Assembly (NCBI GenBank): GCA_910584215.1
Contig: CAJTYI010000001.1
Span: 1 to 64,000 of the forward strand
DNA from: an uncultured Roseburia sp.
GTDB lineage: Bacteria; Bacillota; Clostridia; Lachnospirales; Lachnospiraceae
Length of the DNA: 64,000 nucleotides
Reading direction: 5' to 3'
This document shows, one piece after another, positions 54,889-62,630 of the stretch. The notes beneath the pieces are model-generated. The model had not been told where the DNA came from. It saw only the letters and a list, made by a program, of their open reading frames with translations, and made no database searches. Position 1 is the first letter of the stretch, and each line of letters begins with the position of its first letter. A program made the position numbers and the translations under genes.

Positions 54889-56082
54889 ATGGCAGTCAGA
54901 GAGAGATTATCCGGCAATGAGGCCGTAAGCTATGCAATCAAACAGATCAACCCGGACGTTATGCCGGCGTTTCCGATTACGCCGTCGACCGAGATTCCGC
55001 AGTATGTCTCTGCTTACATAGCGAACGGTGAAATGGATACGGAATTTATTCCGGTGGAGAGTGAACACAGCTCTATGAGCGCGGCAATTGGGGCTTGCGC
55101 AGCCGGAGCGCGGGCGCTGACGGCGACGTCCTCCTGCGGTCTGGCGTTGATGTGGGAAGAGCTCTATGTAGCGGCTTCCAACCGCCTTCCGGTCGTGCTG
55201 GCGCTGGTAAACCGCGCCTTAAGCGGACCGATCAATATTAACTGCGACCACTCCGACAGCATGGGCGCAAGGGACTCTGGGTGGATTCAGATCTACGCGG
55301 AAAATAACCAGGAGGCGTATGACAATTTCATTCAGGCGTACCGCATCGCAGAGCACAGCGCTGTGTCTCTGCCGGTGATGATCTGCCAGGATGGCTTTAT
55401 CACCAGCCATGCGGTGGAAAATATTGAATTGTTGGAGGATGAGGCGGTCAAAAAGTTTGTCGGCGAATATGAGCCGGAGCACTATCTGCTCAATGCCAAA
55501 GAGGCGATGGCGGTGGGGCCTTACGCGGTATCCAACTATTATATGGAGACGAAGATGGCGCAGACTTTGGCCATGCAAAATGCCAAAGAGGTGATTTTGT
55601 CGGTGGCGGAGGAATTTGCGGCGCTTTCCGGCCGTTCGTACGGTTTTTTTGAAGCGTACTGTCTCAGTGATGCCGACTATGCGATTGTCATGATCGGCTC
55701 GGCGGCGGGAACGACGAAAGTGGCGGTCGATGAGCTGCGCGCGGCGGGCAAAAAAGTCGGGCTGCTAAAATTGCGCGTGTTCCGTCCGTTCCCGGAGCAG
55801 GAGATCGCACAGGCACTCGGGCATGTAAAAGGCGTGGCTATTTTGGACCGCGCCGACAGTTTTAGCGCCCATGGAGGGCCGCTCGGGTCGGAGGTGGCAG
55901 CCGCGCTTTTTTATGCCGGACATACGATGCAGGCGAGAAATTTTATCTATGGGCTCGGCGGCAGAGATTTTCGGGTCCAGGACGCATGTGAGATCTATGA
56001 AAAGATGGAACAGCTTGTAACCCGGGGCGCATCCGTGCCACAATACCAGTATATCGGCGTAAGGAGCAGCGACCAACAGTAA
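54889..56082 (+). CDS. porA: 2-oxoacid:ferredoxin oxidoreductase, alpha subunit
   Basis: This 397-residue subunit contributes the pyrimidine-binding side of the TPP site. Family features are GNEAVSYAIKQINPDVMPAFPITPSTEIPQ (about 8-37), ESEHSSMSAAIGACAAGARA, TATSSCGLALMWEE, and PININCDHSDSMGARDSG. ATG 54889 follows GAGGGAGG and the frame before it is not conserved. Similarity is stronger to pyruvate synthase (PorA) than to VorB, so pyruvate is the best guess for the substrate, but other 2-oxoacids are possible. Confidence 0.92.
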   Translation: MAVRERLSGNEAVSYAIKQINPDVMPAFPITPSTEIPQYVSAYIANGEMDTEFIPVESEHSSMSAAIGACAAGARALTATSSCGLALMWEELYVAASNRLPVVLALVNRALSGPININCDHSDSMGARDSGWIQIYAENNQEAYDNFIQAYRIAEHSAVSLPVMICQDGFITSHAVENIELLEDEAVKKFVGEYEPEHYLLNAKEAMAVGPYAVSNYYMETKMAQTLAMQNAKEVILSVAEEFAALSGRSYGFFEAYCLSDADYAIVMIGSAAGTTKVAVDELRAAGKKVGLLKLRVFRPFPEQEIAQALGHVKGVAILDRADSFSAHGGPLGSEVAAALFYAGHTMQARNFIYGLGGRDFRVQDACEIYEKMEQLVTRGASVPQYQYIGVRSSDQQ

Positions 56083-56151
56083 AACAGCGTTTCGCCAAAA
56101 GACGATATCGTCGGCATAAATGGAAGTGTGTATGGAGCGATGGAGGAAATG

Positions 56152-57093
56152 ATGGAGAACAATCAATATAATTTTAAAGAGGTGATGAGCCGCCCGGAAC
56201 GCCTTGCGCCGGGGCACAGGATGTGTGCGGGCTGCGGCGGGACGATCGCGGTGCGCGGAGTGCTGCGCGCCCTGCATGAGGGCGATCATGCGGTGATCGG
56301 GAATGCGACCGGATGTCTGGAGGTTTCAAGTTTTATGTATCCCTACACCGCCTATGAGGACAGCTATATTCACAACGCCTTTGAGAATGCGGGGGCTACG
56401 ATGGGCGGAGTGGAGACGGCTTATCGCGTGTTAAAGAAGCGCGGAAAGTTAAAAGAAGATTATAAATTTATTACATTTGGCGGCGACGGCGGGACTTATG
56501 ATATTGGATTTCAATCATTGTCCGGCGCTATGGAGCGCGGGCACGATATGGTGTATGTCTGTTATGACAACGGCGCCTACATGAATACGGGGATTCAGCG
56601 CTCCTCCGCCACGCCCCAGTTTGCAGATACGACGACGACGCCGGTGGGCAGTGCGTCAAGCGGCAAAGCGCAGTACCGCAAAGATCTGGCGGCGATCATT
56701 GCCGAGCACAGAGTTCCCTATGTGGCACAGACGACGTTTATTGGCAATTTTAAGGATTTGCACACGAAAGCCGAGAGAGCTATTTACACGGAGGGGCCGG
56801 CATTTTTAAATATAATGGCGCCGTGTCCAAGAGGCTGGCGTTACGATACGCCCGATCTGATGAAGCTGTGCAAACTGGCGGTGGAAACCTGTTACTGGCC
56901 GCTGTTCGAGGTCATCGACGGCAGATGGGTGCTTAACTATGAGCCCAAGAGGAAGCTTCCGATTGAGGAGTTTTTGCGTCCGCAGGGAAGATTTGCCCAT
57001 CTGTTTCGGCCCGGGAACGAGGACTTGATCCGGCAGTTTCAGGATGAGGTGGACCGCCGCTGGGAAGAATTGCTGTTTCGCTGCTCGCGCTAG
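56152..57093 (+). CDS. porB: 2-oxoacid:ferredoxin oxidoreductase, beta subunit
   Basis: This 313-residue subunit binds TPP and Mg2+. The start of the core is PGHRMCAGCGGTIAVRGVL (about 20-38), followed by GNATGCLEVSS, FGGDGGTYDIGFQ (the GDG-type Mg/TPP motif) and YDNGAYMNTGIQRS. ATG 56152 is chosen because GGAGG lies six bases before it; upstream GTG/ATG codons in frame give a longer, unusual N-terminus. It completes the four-gene oxidoreductase operon. Confidence 0.9.
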   Translation: MENNQYNFKEVMSRPERLAPGHRMCAGCGGTIAVRGVLRALHEGDHAVIGNATGCLEVSSFMYPYTAYEDSYIHNAFENAGATMGGVETAYRVLKKRGKLKEDYKFITFGGDGGTYDIGFQSLSGAMERGHDMVYVCYDNGAYMNTGIQRSSATPQFADTTTTPVGSASSGKAQYRKDLAAIIAEHRVPYVAQTTFIGNFKDLHTKAERAIYTEGPAFLNIMAPCPRGWRYDTPDLMKLCKLAVETCYWPLFEVIDGRWVLNYEPKRKLPIEEFLRPQGRFAHLFRPGNEDLIRQFQDEVDRRWEELLFRCSR

Positions 57094-57172
57094 AAATATG
57101 TGCAAAAGGTATGGATAAGTATCAGGGCAAAGACAGGGAGTTAAGAAAATATATATTTGAGAGGTAGAGAGC

Positions 57173-57844
57173 ATGATTATCAGAAATCATTACCGTGCGT
57201 CTCTAAAGCCGGACGTCACGGAGGATACACTGCGGGAAGCGCTGCGGGAAGACGCGGCGGTCGTAAGAGAACATATTGCAAAAGAAGATTGCCTGACGGT
57301 GGCGATGTATCCGCATGGCAGGATGTTATTTTTGTATTATGAAGCGATCGATACAGCGCTAAAGCCTTGGCAGCTTTTTCCAAAAGCCTCTGACCTGCTT
57401 GCACCCTGGCCGGGGAAGGACGGTTCGTTCGTGCCCTGGGCTTACATGTACCACATCTATTATCACGCCGTGCCAACGACGGTAGAACAGTGGATTCGGA
57501 CAGAGAAAAAGAAGCGCCGGGGCAGGATCGCCTACCTTTTGCCGGACAAATTGTTTTCCTATGTCTACTATCATCAGGCGATTGTCTCGGAGGGACTTTT
57601 AGAGGGCGACCGCTATCAGTCGATTGCCCTGCATGAGGATATCTTATTTTCCTATTTTGAGGAGCCGAAGATTTTTACCCATATCAGACAGGAGAGCGGG
57701 CAGGAGTCGAAGGTGATCAGAGAATGGACGGCGGTGGACCCGGAGAGCCACTTTGACCATAGCCTCTCGGGGGAAGAGAACTTTCTGCTGTTGGATGAGC
57801 TGTTCTCCATGGGCAGAGAAGATATTTTTGGATATGGCAGATAA
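57173..57844 (+). CDS. Hypothetical protein, possibly alpha-beta-barrel-like
   Basis: This 223-residue protein begins IIRNHYRASLKPDVTED and contains LTVAMYPHGRMLFLYYEA (about 41-58), WQLFPKASDLLAPWPGKDG and VPWAYMYHIYYHA (about 87-99). The first hundred residues vaguely recall ferredoxin-like DABB/L-rhamnose mutarotase proteins, but I would not assign that. No signal peptide or membrane helix. ATG 57173 follows AGAGG. It stands between the por operon and maf, with copy 4 of the dispersed repeat directly after its stop. Confidence 0.7.
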   Translation: MIIRNHYRASLKPDVTEDTLREALREDAAVVREHIAKEDCLTVAMYPHGRMLFLYYEAIDTALKPWQLFPKASDLLAPWPGKDGSFVPWAYMYHIYYHAVPTTVEQWIRTEKKKRRGRIAYLLPDKLFSYVYYHQAIVSEGLLEGDRYQSIALHEDILFSYFEEPKIFTHIRQESGQESKVIREWTAVDPESHFDHSLSGEENFLLLDELFSMGREDIFGYGR

Positions 57845-57922
57845 GGTGAAATGTACATCTAAGGCTTTTGTCGATGGGCGCTAACGTAAAACATGTTTAC
57901 GCGCTAAGATATACTATGCCGC
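57845..57922 (+). repeat. Dispersed cloverleaf-like repeat, copy 4
   Basis: It begins GGTGAAATGTACATCTAAGG right at the preceding stop. The central hairpin GGGCGC-CGTAAAC pairs with GTTTACG-GCGC, and the closing arm AGATATACT matches copy 2. Position directly after a stop codon is shared with copies 2 and 3. Confidence 0.7.
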
Positions 57923-58016
57923 ACCGAAGCAAATGGAAAGGTTTGTGGGATTGGATTGTGCAGCGAAATGTGGTATAAGGTTTATAGAGAGCATAAAAAC
58001 TGAAATAGAGGGAAAG

Positions 58017-58745
58017 ATGGGACAGATTATATTGGCCTCTGCCTCTCCGCGCAGAAAAGAATTGTTGGAGCAGGTAGGGATTCGTTTTGAGGTATGCCCG
58101 GCGCAGGGCGAGGAAGTGGTGACAAAGGCTGTTCCGGCGGATGTTGTCATGGAAATTGCCGCCGCGAAAGCGAGAGAGGTGGCTGGCAGGATAAAGGCAT
58201 ATCATGCCAGCCACGAAGCATGTGTGACGCCGCAGGATATTTTGATCATCGGCGCCGACACCGTCGTGGCGGCGGGCGGGCAGATTTTGGGCAAGCCGCA
58301 GGATGAGAAGGACGCCGCGCGTATGCTGACGCTGCTGTCCGGCAGCACGCACGAGGTGTATACCGGTGTGGCGCTTGTGTTTTTACTTAATAGGAAATTG
58401 CGTCGTCAGACGCATCAATTCTCAAGTTGCGGAGCAACTTGCAAAGAATCACGAAGTGATTCTTTTTTATCTGCGTCCGGCAGGGAGGGGGAGCATGTCT
58501 TTTACGAGCGGACAAGCGTTCGTATGTGCGATATGGACGAGGGCGAGATACGCCGTTATATTGCCACCGGGGAGCCGATGGACAAGGCGGGGGCCTATGG
58601 GATTCAGGGTAAATGTGCCGTATACGTCAAGGGCATAGAGGGAGATTATAATAATGTAGTCGGTCTTCCTGTCGCGGCGATTTACCGGGAGTTAAAGAGA
58701 CTGGGAATAGACTGGTATGAATGGCAGGGAGAGGAACATGTTTGA
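58017..58745 (+). CDS. maf: Maf-type nucleotide pyrophosphatase with an in-frame palindromic insertion
   Basis: This 242-residue protein matches the Maf family, which hydrolyses non-canonical or dTTP/UTP nucleotides. Landmarks are ILASASPRRKELLEQ (about 5-19), GADTVVAAGGQILGKPQDE (about 82-100), GSTHEVYTG and the GIEGDYNNVVGLP block. Maf is normally about 190-210 residues. The extra residues (about 122-157) lie in a segment of three perfect hairpins (58399-58465), the last followed by a T-run, looking like a mobile palindromic element inserted without shifting the frame. Activity is plausible because all family motifs are kept. The coding end overlaps the next gene by eight bases. Confidence 0.87.
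   Translation: MGQIILASASPRRKELLEQVGIRFEVCPAQGEEVVTKAVPADVVMEIAAAKAREVAGRIKAYHASHEACVTPQDILIIGADTVVAAGGQILGKPQDEKDAARMLTLLSGSTHEVYTGVALVFLLNRKLRRQTHQFSSCGATCKESRSDSFLSASGREGEHVFYERTSVRMCDMDEGEIRRYIATGEPMDKAGAYGIQGKCAVYVKGIEGDYNNVVGLPVAAIYRELKRLGIDWYEWQGEEHV
58396..58468 (+). repeat. Palindromic element inside maf
   Basis: Hairpins are TGCGTC/GACGCA (58399-58414, framed by AATTG/CAATT), AAGTTGC/GCAACTT (58424-58440) and AAAGAATCAC/GTGATTCTTT (58443-58465), the last followed by TTT. The region encodes only non-conserved residues of Maf. Confidence 0.75.
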
Positions 58746-58995
58746 TTCGGTATGCTTGGATTATTTTCTGGAACATCAGACGAGACTGCTGCGGGAACCG
58801 ATTGCGGCTACAAGAGAGGAAGCGGAGGAGTTTTTGGAGGATTGTATGGCGGTCGTCTGCCGCAATAAGAAAGAGGTGACGGCTTATTTTAAGGAGGCGG
58901 GCGTGGACACTTCAGGAATGAGCGCAAAGGAGCTGTTAGAAGCGGAAGAAGTGTTTGCACTGCCGGATGGCAGGTATCTGATCGTGGAGGTTTAG
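58738..58995 (+). CDS. Small hypothetical protein overlapping maf
   Basis: This 85-residue protein starts at ATG 58738, eight bases inside the end of maf, after a GAGAGGAA site. It reads EEAEEFLEDCMAVVCRNKKEV and ends LPDGRYLIVEV, with predicted helices then a short beta-rich end. It is acidic and lacks membrane segments. The close overlap implies translational coupling with maf. No family was recognised. Confidence 0.7.
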   Translation: MFDSVCLDYFLEHQTRLLREPIAATREEAEEFLEDCMAVVCRNKKEVTAYFKEAGVDTSGMSAKELLEAEEVFALPDGRYLIVEV

Positions 58996-59014
58996 TAAGG
59001 AAAAGGTATTTTGG

Positions 59015-59995
59015 ATGAAGAAAAAAATAGCGGCAGCGGCGTTGTGTTTGATGCTGTTTTTGACTGGGTGCCAGTTTGGAAACAGCGATATCATTGTTTC
59101 CGGGACGATCGGCAGCAGGCAGGTATTTAAGATCGGAAAGCTGGCCTGCGACGTGAAAGAGGCAAAGGTATATCTGGCTAATTATCAAAACATTTACGGT
59201 GTGGCGTATGGCATTAATCTGTGGGAACATGATTTCGGGGGGGATTCTCTAGAACAATATATCCGCAATGTGACGCTGGAGGAATTGACGAGGATCTACG
59301 GGATGGAACTTTTAGCGGAGTCACAGGGGATGACACTCTCGGAGGAGGAACAGGGGAACGTAAAAAGCGCGGCGAACGAGTATTACAGTTCTCTCTCGGA
59401 GGCCGAGCGCGATTATCTGGAGGTATCCGAGAATGACATCGCAGAATACTACGAACATTATGCGCTGGCGCAGAAGATTTATCATTTTCTGACGGACAGT
59501 GTCAATGAAGAGGTGAGCGACGACGAGGCCCGTGTGATGGAGTTACAGCAGATCTTTGTCTCGAGCCGCACGAAAGCGTTAGAGGTAAGTGAGCGGCTGC
59601 TCAATCATGAGGATTTTGCGGCCATCGCCAACAATTATAATGAATTTCCCACGATTCAGGTGACCGTCTCCCGGGACGATCTGCCGATGGAAGTGGAGGA
59701 AGTGGCGTTTCAACTGGACAACAATGAAATATCAGGACAGATTGAGACGGAAAACGGGTACTATTTTATTAAGTGTCTGAATAAATATAACGAAGAGCTG
59801 ACGGAAGCCAATAAGTCTAATATTGTGGAGAAAAGGGAAAAAGAAGCCTTTGACGATGCATACAACGCCCTGATGGCCACACTGTCCTCGAGTTTTAACG
59901 AAGCTGTGTGGGAGGCGATTGAGCTTGATATTGGCGGTGCGATTAAAACCGACAGTTTCTTTGACGTGTTTGACAGACACTGCGGAGAGATTTGA
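59015..59995 (+). CDS. PrsA/SurA-like peptidyl-prolyl isomerase lipoprotein
   Basis: This 326-residue exported lipoprotein has a signal peptide MKKKIAAAALCLMLFLTGC with the lipobox Cys at residue 19. The middle (about 60-165) is a SurA/PrsA-type helical chaperone region and the next part (about 175-265) resembles a parvulin-type rotamase: MELQQIFVSSRTKALEV, HEDFAAIANNYNE and ISGQIETENGYYFIKCLNK. It would fold proteins after secretion on the outer membrane face of the cell membrane. It follows the small ORF by 19 bases and is followed by a hairpin terminator. Confidence 0.82.
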   Translation: MKKKIAAAALCLMLFLTGCQFGNSDIIVSGTIGSRQVFKIGKLACDVKEAKVYLANYQNIYGVAYGINLWEHDFGGDSLEQYIRNVTLEELTRIYGMELLAESQGMTLSEEEQGNVKSAANEYYSSLSEAERDYLEVSENDIAEYYEHYALAQKIYHFLTDSVNEEVSDDEARVMELQQIFVSSRTKALEVSERLLNHEDFAAIANNYNEFPTIQVTVSRDDLPMEVEEVAFQLDNNEISGQIETENGYYFIKCLNKYNEELTEANKSNIVEKREKEAFDDAYNALMATLSSSFNEAVWEAIELDIGGAIKTDSFFDVFDRHCGEI

Positions 59996-60014
59996 GTGTG
60001 CAAATAAACGCCGC

Positions 60015-60040
60015 AAAACGCCGTTTATGGCGTTTTGTTT
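60015..60040 (+). terminator. Terminator after the rotamase lipoprotein gene
   Basis: AAAACGCC (60015-60022) pairs with GGCGTTTT (60029-60036), loop GTTTAT, then GTTTAT. It also resembles the terminal hairpin of repeat copies 2 and 3. Confidence 0.7.
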
Positions 60041-60160
60041 ATGCGCAGGGGTGCGAAGTGAAAATAGCTGCTGTTGCAGCACGCACCCCGCGCAGCGAGT
60101 AGGGAAGAAATCTCCCCCACTCGATTTCATACGGATTCGAGAGTGCGCACAGCGGAATCA
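60041..60160 (+). promoter_or_regulatory. Structured leader before the second MATE gene
   Basis: GGGGTGCG (60048-60055) pairs with CGCACCCC (60082-60089) around a GCTGC/GCAGC hairpin. Then CGAGT (60096-60100) can pair with ACTCG (60119-60123), which can instead pair with CGAGAGTG downstream. Competing stems suggest an attenuator, but no ligand class is recognised. Confidence 0.45.
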
Positions 60161-60171
60161 TGGAGGTTAAA

Positions 60172-61515
60172 ATGACAAAGGATATGACACAGGGCTCGCC
60201 GATGAAGCTGATCTTGGGCTTCTCGGTGCCGCTCTTATTTGGTTATTTATTTCAGCAGTTTTACAGTCTGGTGGACACCTTGATCGTGGGGCGTTATCTG
60301 GGAGTCGATGCGCTGGCGGCCGTTGGTTCTACCGGTTCTTTAAACTTCCTGGTGATCGGATTTTGTATGGGGGTGTGCAATGGTTTTGCCATACCGCTGT
60401 CGCACAAATTTGGCGCCGGGGATTACCGGGGGATGCGCGAGTTTATGGTGAACGGGGTCTATCTGTCGGCGGTGTTTGCGGTTGTGATGACGCTTGTGAC
60501 GGTGTTGTTTTGCCGGCCGATCCTGCAGTTGATGCGCACGCCGGACAATATTATTGACGGGGCGTATATTTACATTGTCGTCATATTTGCCGGGATTCCC
60601 GTGACCTATCTGTATAACCTGGTTTCCGGCATTATCCGTTCCATGGGTGACAGTAAGACGCCGGTAGTTTTTCTGACGCTGGCGTCCGTCATCAATATCG
60701 CGCTGGATTTGATTTTTATACTCAATTTCCACATGGGAGTGGCGGGGGCCGCGCTGGCGACTGTTCTCGCGCAGGCGCTCTCCGGCGTGGGGTGCGTGAT
60801 CTACAGTATGAAACGGTTTGAGATTTTACATACTGAGAAAGAGGAGAGAAAGGTTAATTTTTCCCATATGCGCACACTGTGCGGTATGGGGATTCCCATG
60901 GGGCTGCAGTATTCGATCACTGCGATCGGCAGCGTAATCTTACAGAGCGCGGTCAATACGCTTGGTTCCGCCGCGGTGGCAGCCATGACGGCAGGCGGTA
61001 AAATCAGTATGTTTTTCTGCTGTGCCTATGACGCGCTCGGTTCTACGATGGCGACATACGCGGGACAGAACGTGGGTGCAAAAAAGTTGGAGCGCATAGG
61101 AAGCGGTTTGAAATCCTGTTCGATTCTTGGTATTGGCTATTCCTTGATCGCTTTTGCGGTGTTGTATTTTGCCAGCGATGAGCTCGCCATGTTTTTTGTG
61201 GAGAGCAGTGAAGCCACTGTCATCGCCGATGTGCGCATCTTTTTACTGATAAACAGCGCCGCCTATATTTTGCTGGCGTTTGTCAATATCGTGCGCTTTT
61301 TGATTCAGGGCATGGGTTACAGCAAGTTTGCCATCTTAGCGGGCGTGTTTGAGATGGTTGCGCGGACTTTGGTAGGTTTTGCGTTTGTGCCGAAGTTTGG
61401 ATTTGTGGCGGCCTGCATCGCCAATCCGATCGCCTGGATTTTTGCGGACGCATTTTTGTTTCCGGCGTATGCCCATGTGTACAAGAGGACGAAAAAGCTG
61501 CTTAATTTGGCTTGA
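60172..61515 (+). CDS. MATE-family efflux transporter
   Basis: This 447-residue protein has about twelve membrane helices arranged as two MATE halves. Landmarks: GFSVPLLFGYLFQQFYSLVDTLIVGRYLG (about 17-45), SGIIRSMGDSKTPVVFL (about 149-165) and GMGIPMGLQYSITAIGS in the second half. It is distinct from the minus-strand MATE gene at 7605. ATG 60172 is chosen since GGAGG lies eight bases before it. Export of cationic drugs, toxins or metabolites is typical; substrate unknown. Confidence 0.9.
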   Translation: MTKDMTQGSPMKLILGFSVPLLFGYLFQQFYSLVDTLIVGRYLGVDALAAVGSTGSLNFLVIGFCMGVCNGFAIPLSHKFGAGDYRGMREFMVNGVYLSAVFAVVMTLVTVLFCRPILQLMRTPDNIIDGAYIYIVVIFAGIPVTYLYNLVSGIIRSMGDSKTPVVFLTLASVINIALDLIFILNFHMGVAGAALATVLAQALSGVGCVIYSMKRFEILHTEKEERKVNFSHMRTLCGMGIPMGLQYSITAIGSVILQSAVNTLGSAAVAAMTAGGKISMFFCCAYDALGSTMATYAGQNVGAKKLERIGSGLKSCSILGIGYSLIAFAVLYFASDELAMFFVESSEATVIADVRIFLLINSAAYILLAFVNIVRFLIQGMGYSKFAILAGVFEMVARTLVGFAFVPKFGFVAACIANPIAWIFADAFLFPAYAHVYKRTKKLLNLA

Positions 61516-61593
61516 AACAGGAGAAACACCAAAGATATTTTTTGTCCGTAAGCGGGTGTGGATGCCGTAATGGAAGTCAGAAAGCGGGATTGT

Positions 61594-61602
61594 TGTTATA
61601 AT
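61594..61602 (+). promoter_or_regulatory. Extended -10 promoter of uppP
   Basis: TG, one base, TATAAT at 61594-61602 forms an extended -10; no good -35 is visible. The uppP start is 30 bases downstream. Confidence 0.5.
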
Positions 61603-61631
61603 ATTGACCTAATGTGAAGGAGGCTTTTGCG

Positions 61632-62534
61632 ATGTTGGAGCTGATAAAAGCGCTTATTTTTGGTATAGTGGAGGGTATCACAGAGTGGCTTCCGATCAGC
61701 AGCACGGGACATATGATTTTGGTAAATGAGTTTTTATCACTCGATGTCTCGGTAGAATTTTGGAATATGTTTCTCGTGGTGATTCAGCTTGGAGCAATCC
61801 TTGCGGTAGTCGTGTTATTCTGGAATCAGATTTGGCCGTTTGTGCTGACAAGGAAGGTCCAGACGGGCAGCGGCAAATCGTCAGGCGCCGCAGGGGCACA
61901 GCGTTTCGGGCAGCGGCAGTATGTTGCCGTGGGGCCGGTCAGCGTGAATATGACGATTATTGTGCAGTGGTTTAAGATTGTGGTCTCCTGTCTGCCCGCG
62001 GTTGTCTTTGTGGCGCTGGGCTTAGATGAGCTGTGCGATCGGTATTTTTATAATCCGGTCTGTGTTGCCATAGCGCTGATCGTGTTTGGCGTGGCATTTT
62101 TGGTGGTGGAAAGCAGGAAACAGACGGCGGAGTGTATTGTGGAGATGACGGATATCACATGGAAGATTGCGGCGCTGATCGGAATTTTCCAGCTGTTGGC
62201 GGCGGCGTTTCCTGGGACTTCCCGTTCCGGCGCTACGATTATCGGGGCTTTGCTTCTTGGCGTTTCGAGAAAAGCGGCCAGCGAGTATACCTTTATCCTG
62301 GCGATTCCGGTGATGCTGGGCGCAAGTCTTTTGGAGCTGCTCGATTTTGGTTTCTATCTTACTGGAAGCGAGTGGACGATTCTGCTTGTCGGAATGGCGA
62401 GCGCGTTTGCAGTGTCTGTCGTGGTGATCAGGTTTTTGCTCGGATATATCAGAAAGCATGATTTTAAGCCGTTTGGGTGGTATCGTATCGGGCTTGGCGC
62501 TCTGGTGCTTTTGTACTTTTTTGTGTTAAAATAG
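61632..62534 (+). CDS. uppP: Undecaprenyl-diphosphate phosphatase
   Basis: This 300-residue polytopic enzyme dephosphorylates undecaprenyl diphosphate to renew the lipid carrier for peptidoglycan, and mediates bacitracin resistance. Catalytic motifs are EGITEWLPISSTGHMIL (about 14-30) and PGTSRSGATI (about 197-206). A hydrophilic loop (about 76-103: TGSGKSSGAAGAQRFGQ) is longer than in many homologues. ATG 61632 follows GAAGGAGG. Together with the left-edge Bce-like module it adds to envelope defence, though the two are far apart. Confidence 0.95.
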   Translation: MLELIKALIFGIVEGITEWLPISSTGHMILVNEFLSLDVSVEFWNMFLVVIQLGAILAVVVLFWNQIWPFVLTRKVQTGSGKSSGAAGAQRFGQRQYVAVGPVSVNMTIIVQWFKIVVSCLPAVVFVALGLDELCDRYFYNPVCVAIALIVFGVAFLVVESRKQTAECIVEMTDITWKIAALIGIFQLLAAAFPGTSRSGATIIGALLLGVSRKAASEYTFILAIPVMLGASLLELLDFGFYLTGSEWTILLVGMASAFAVSVVVIRFLLGYIRKHDFKPFGWYRIGLGALVLLYFFVLK

Positions 62535-62630
62535 GAAAAGGCTCTGCTGTGTTACCATTTGCACCTCATAATCATAGTTCATTCATAAAAGGTGTATAGT
62601 CATTCAGGGCATGATGTAAGGAAGGTTTGA

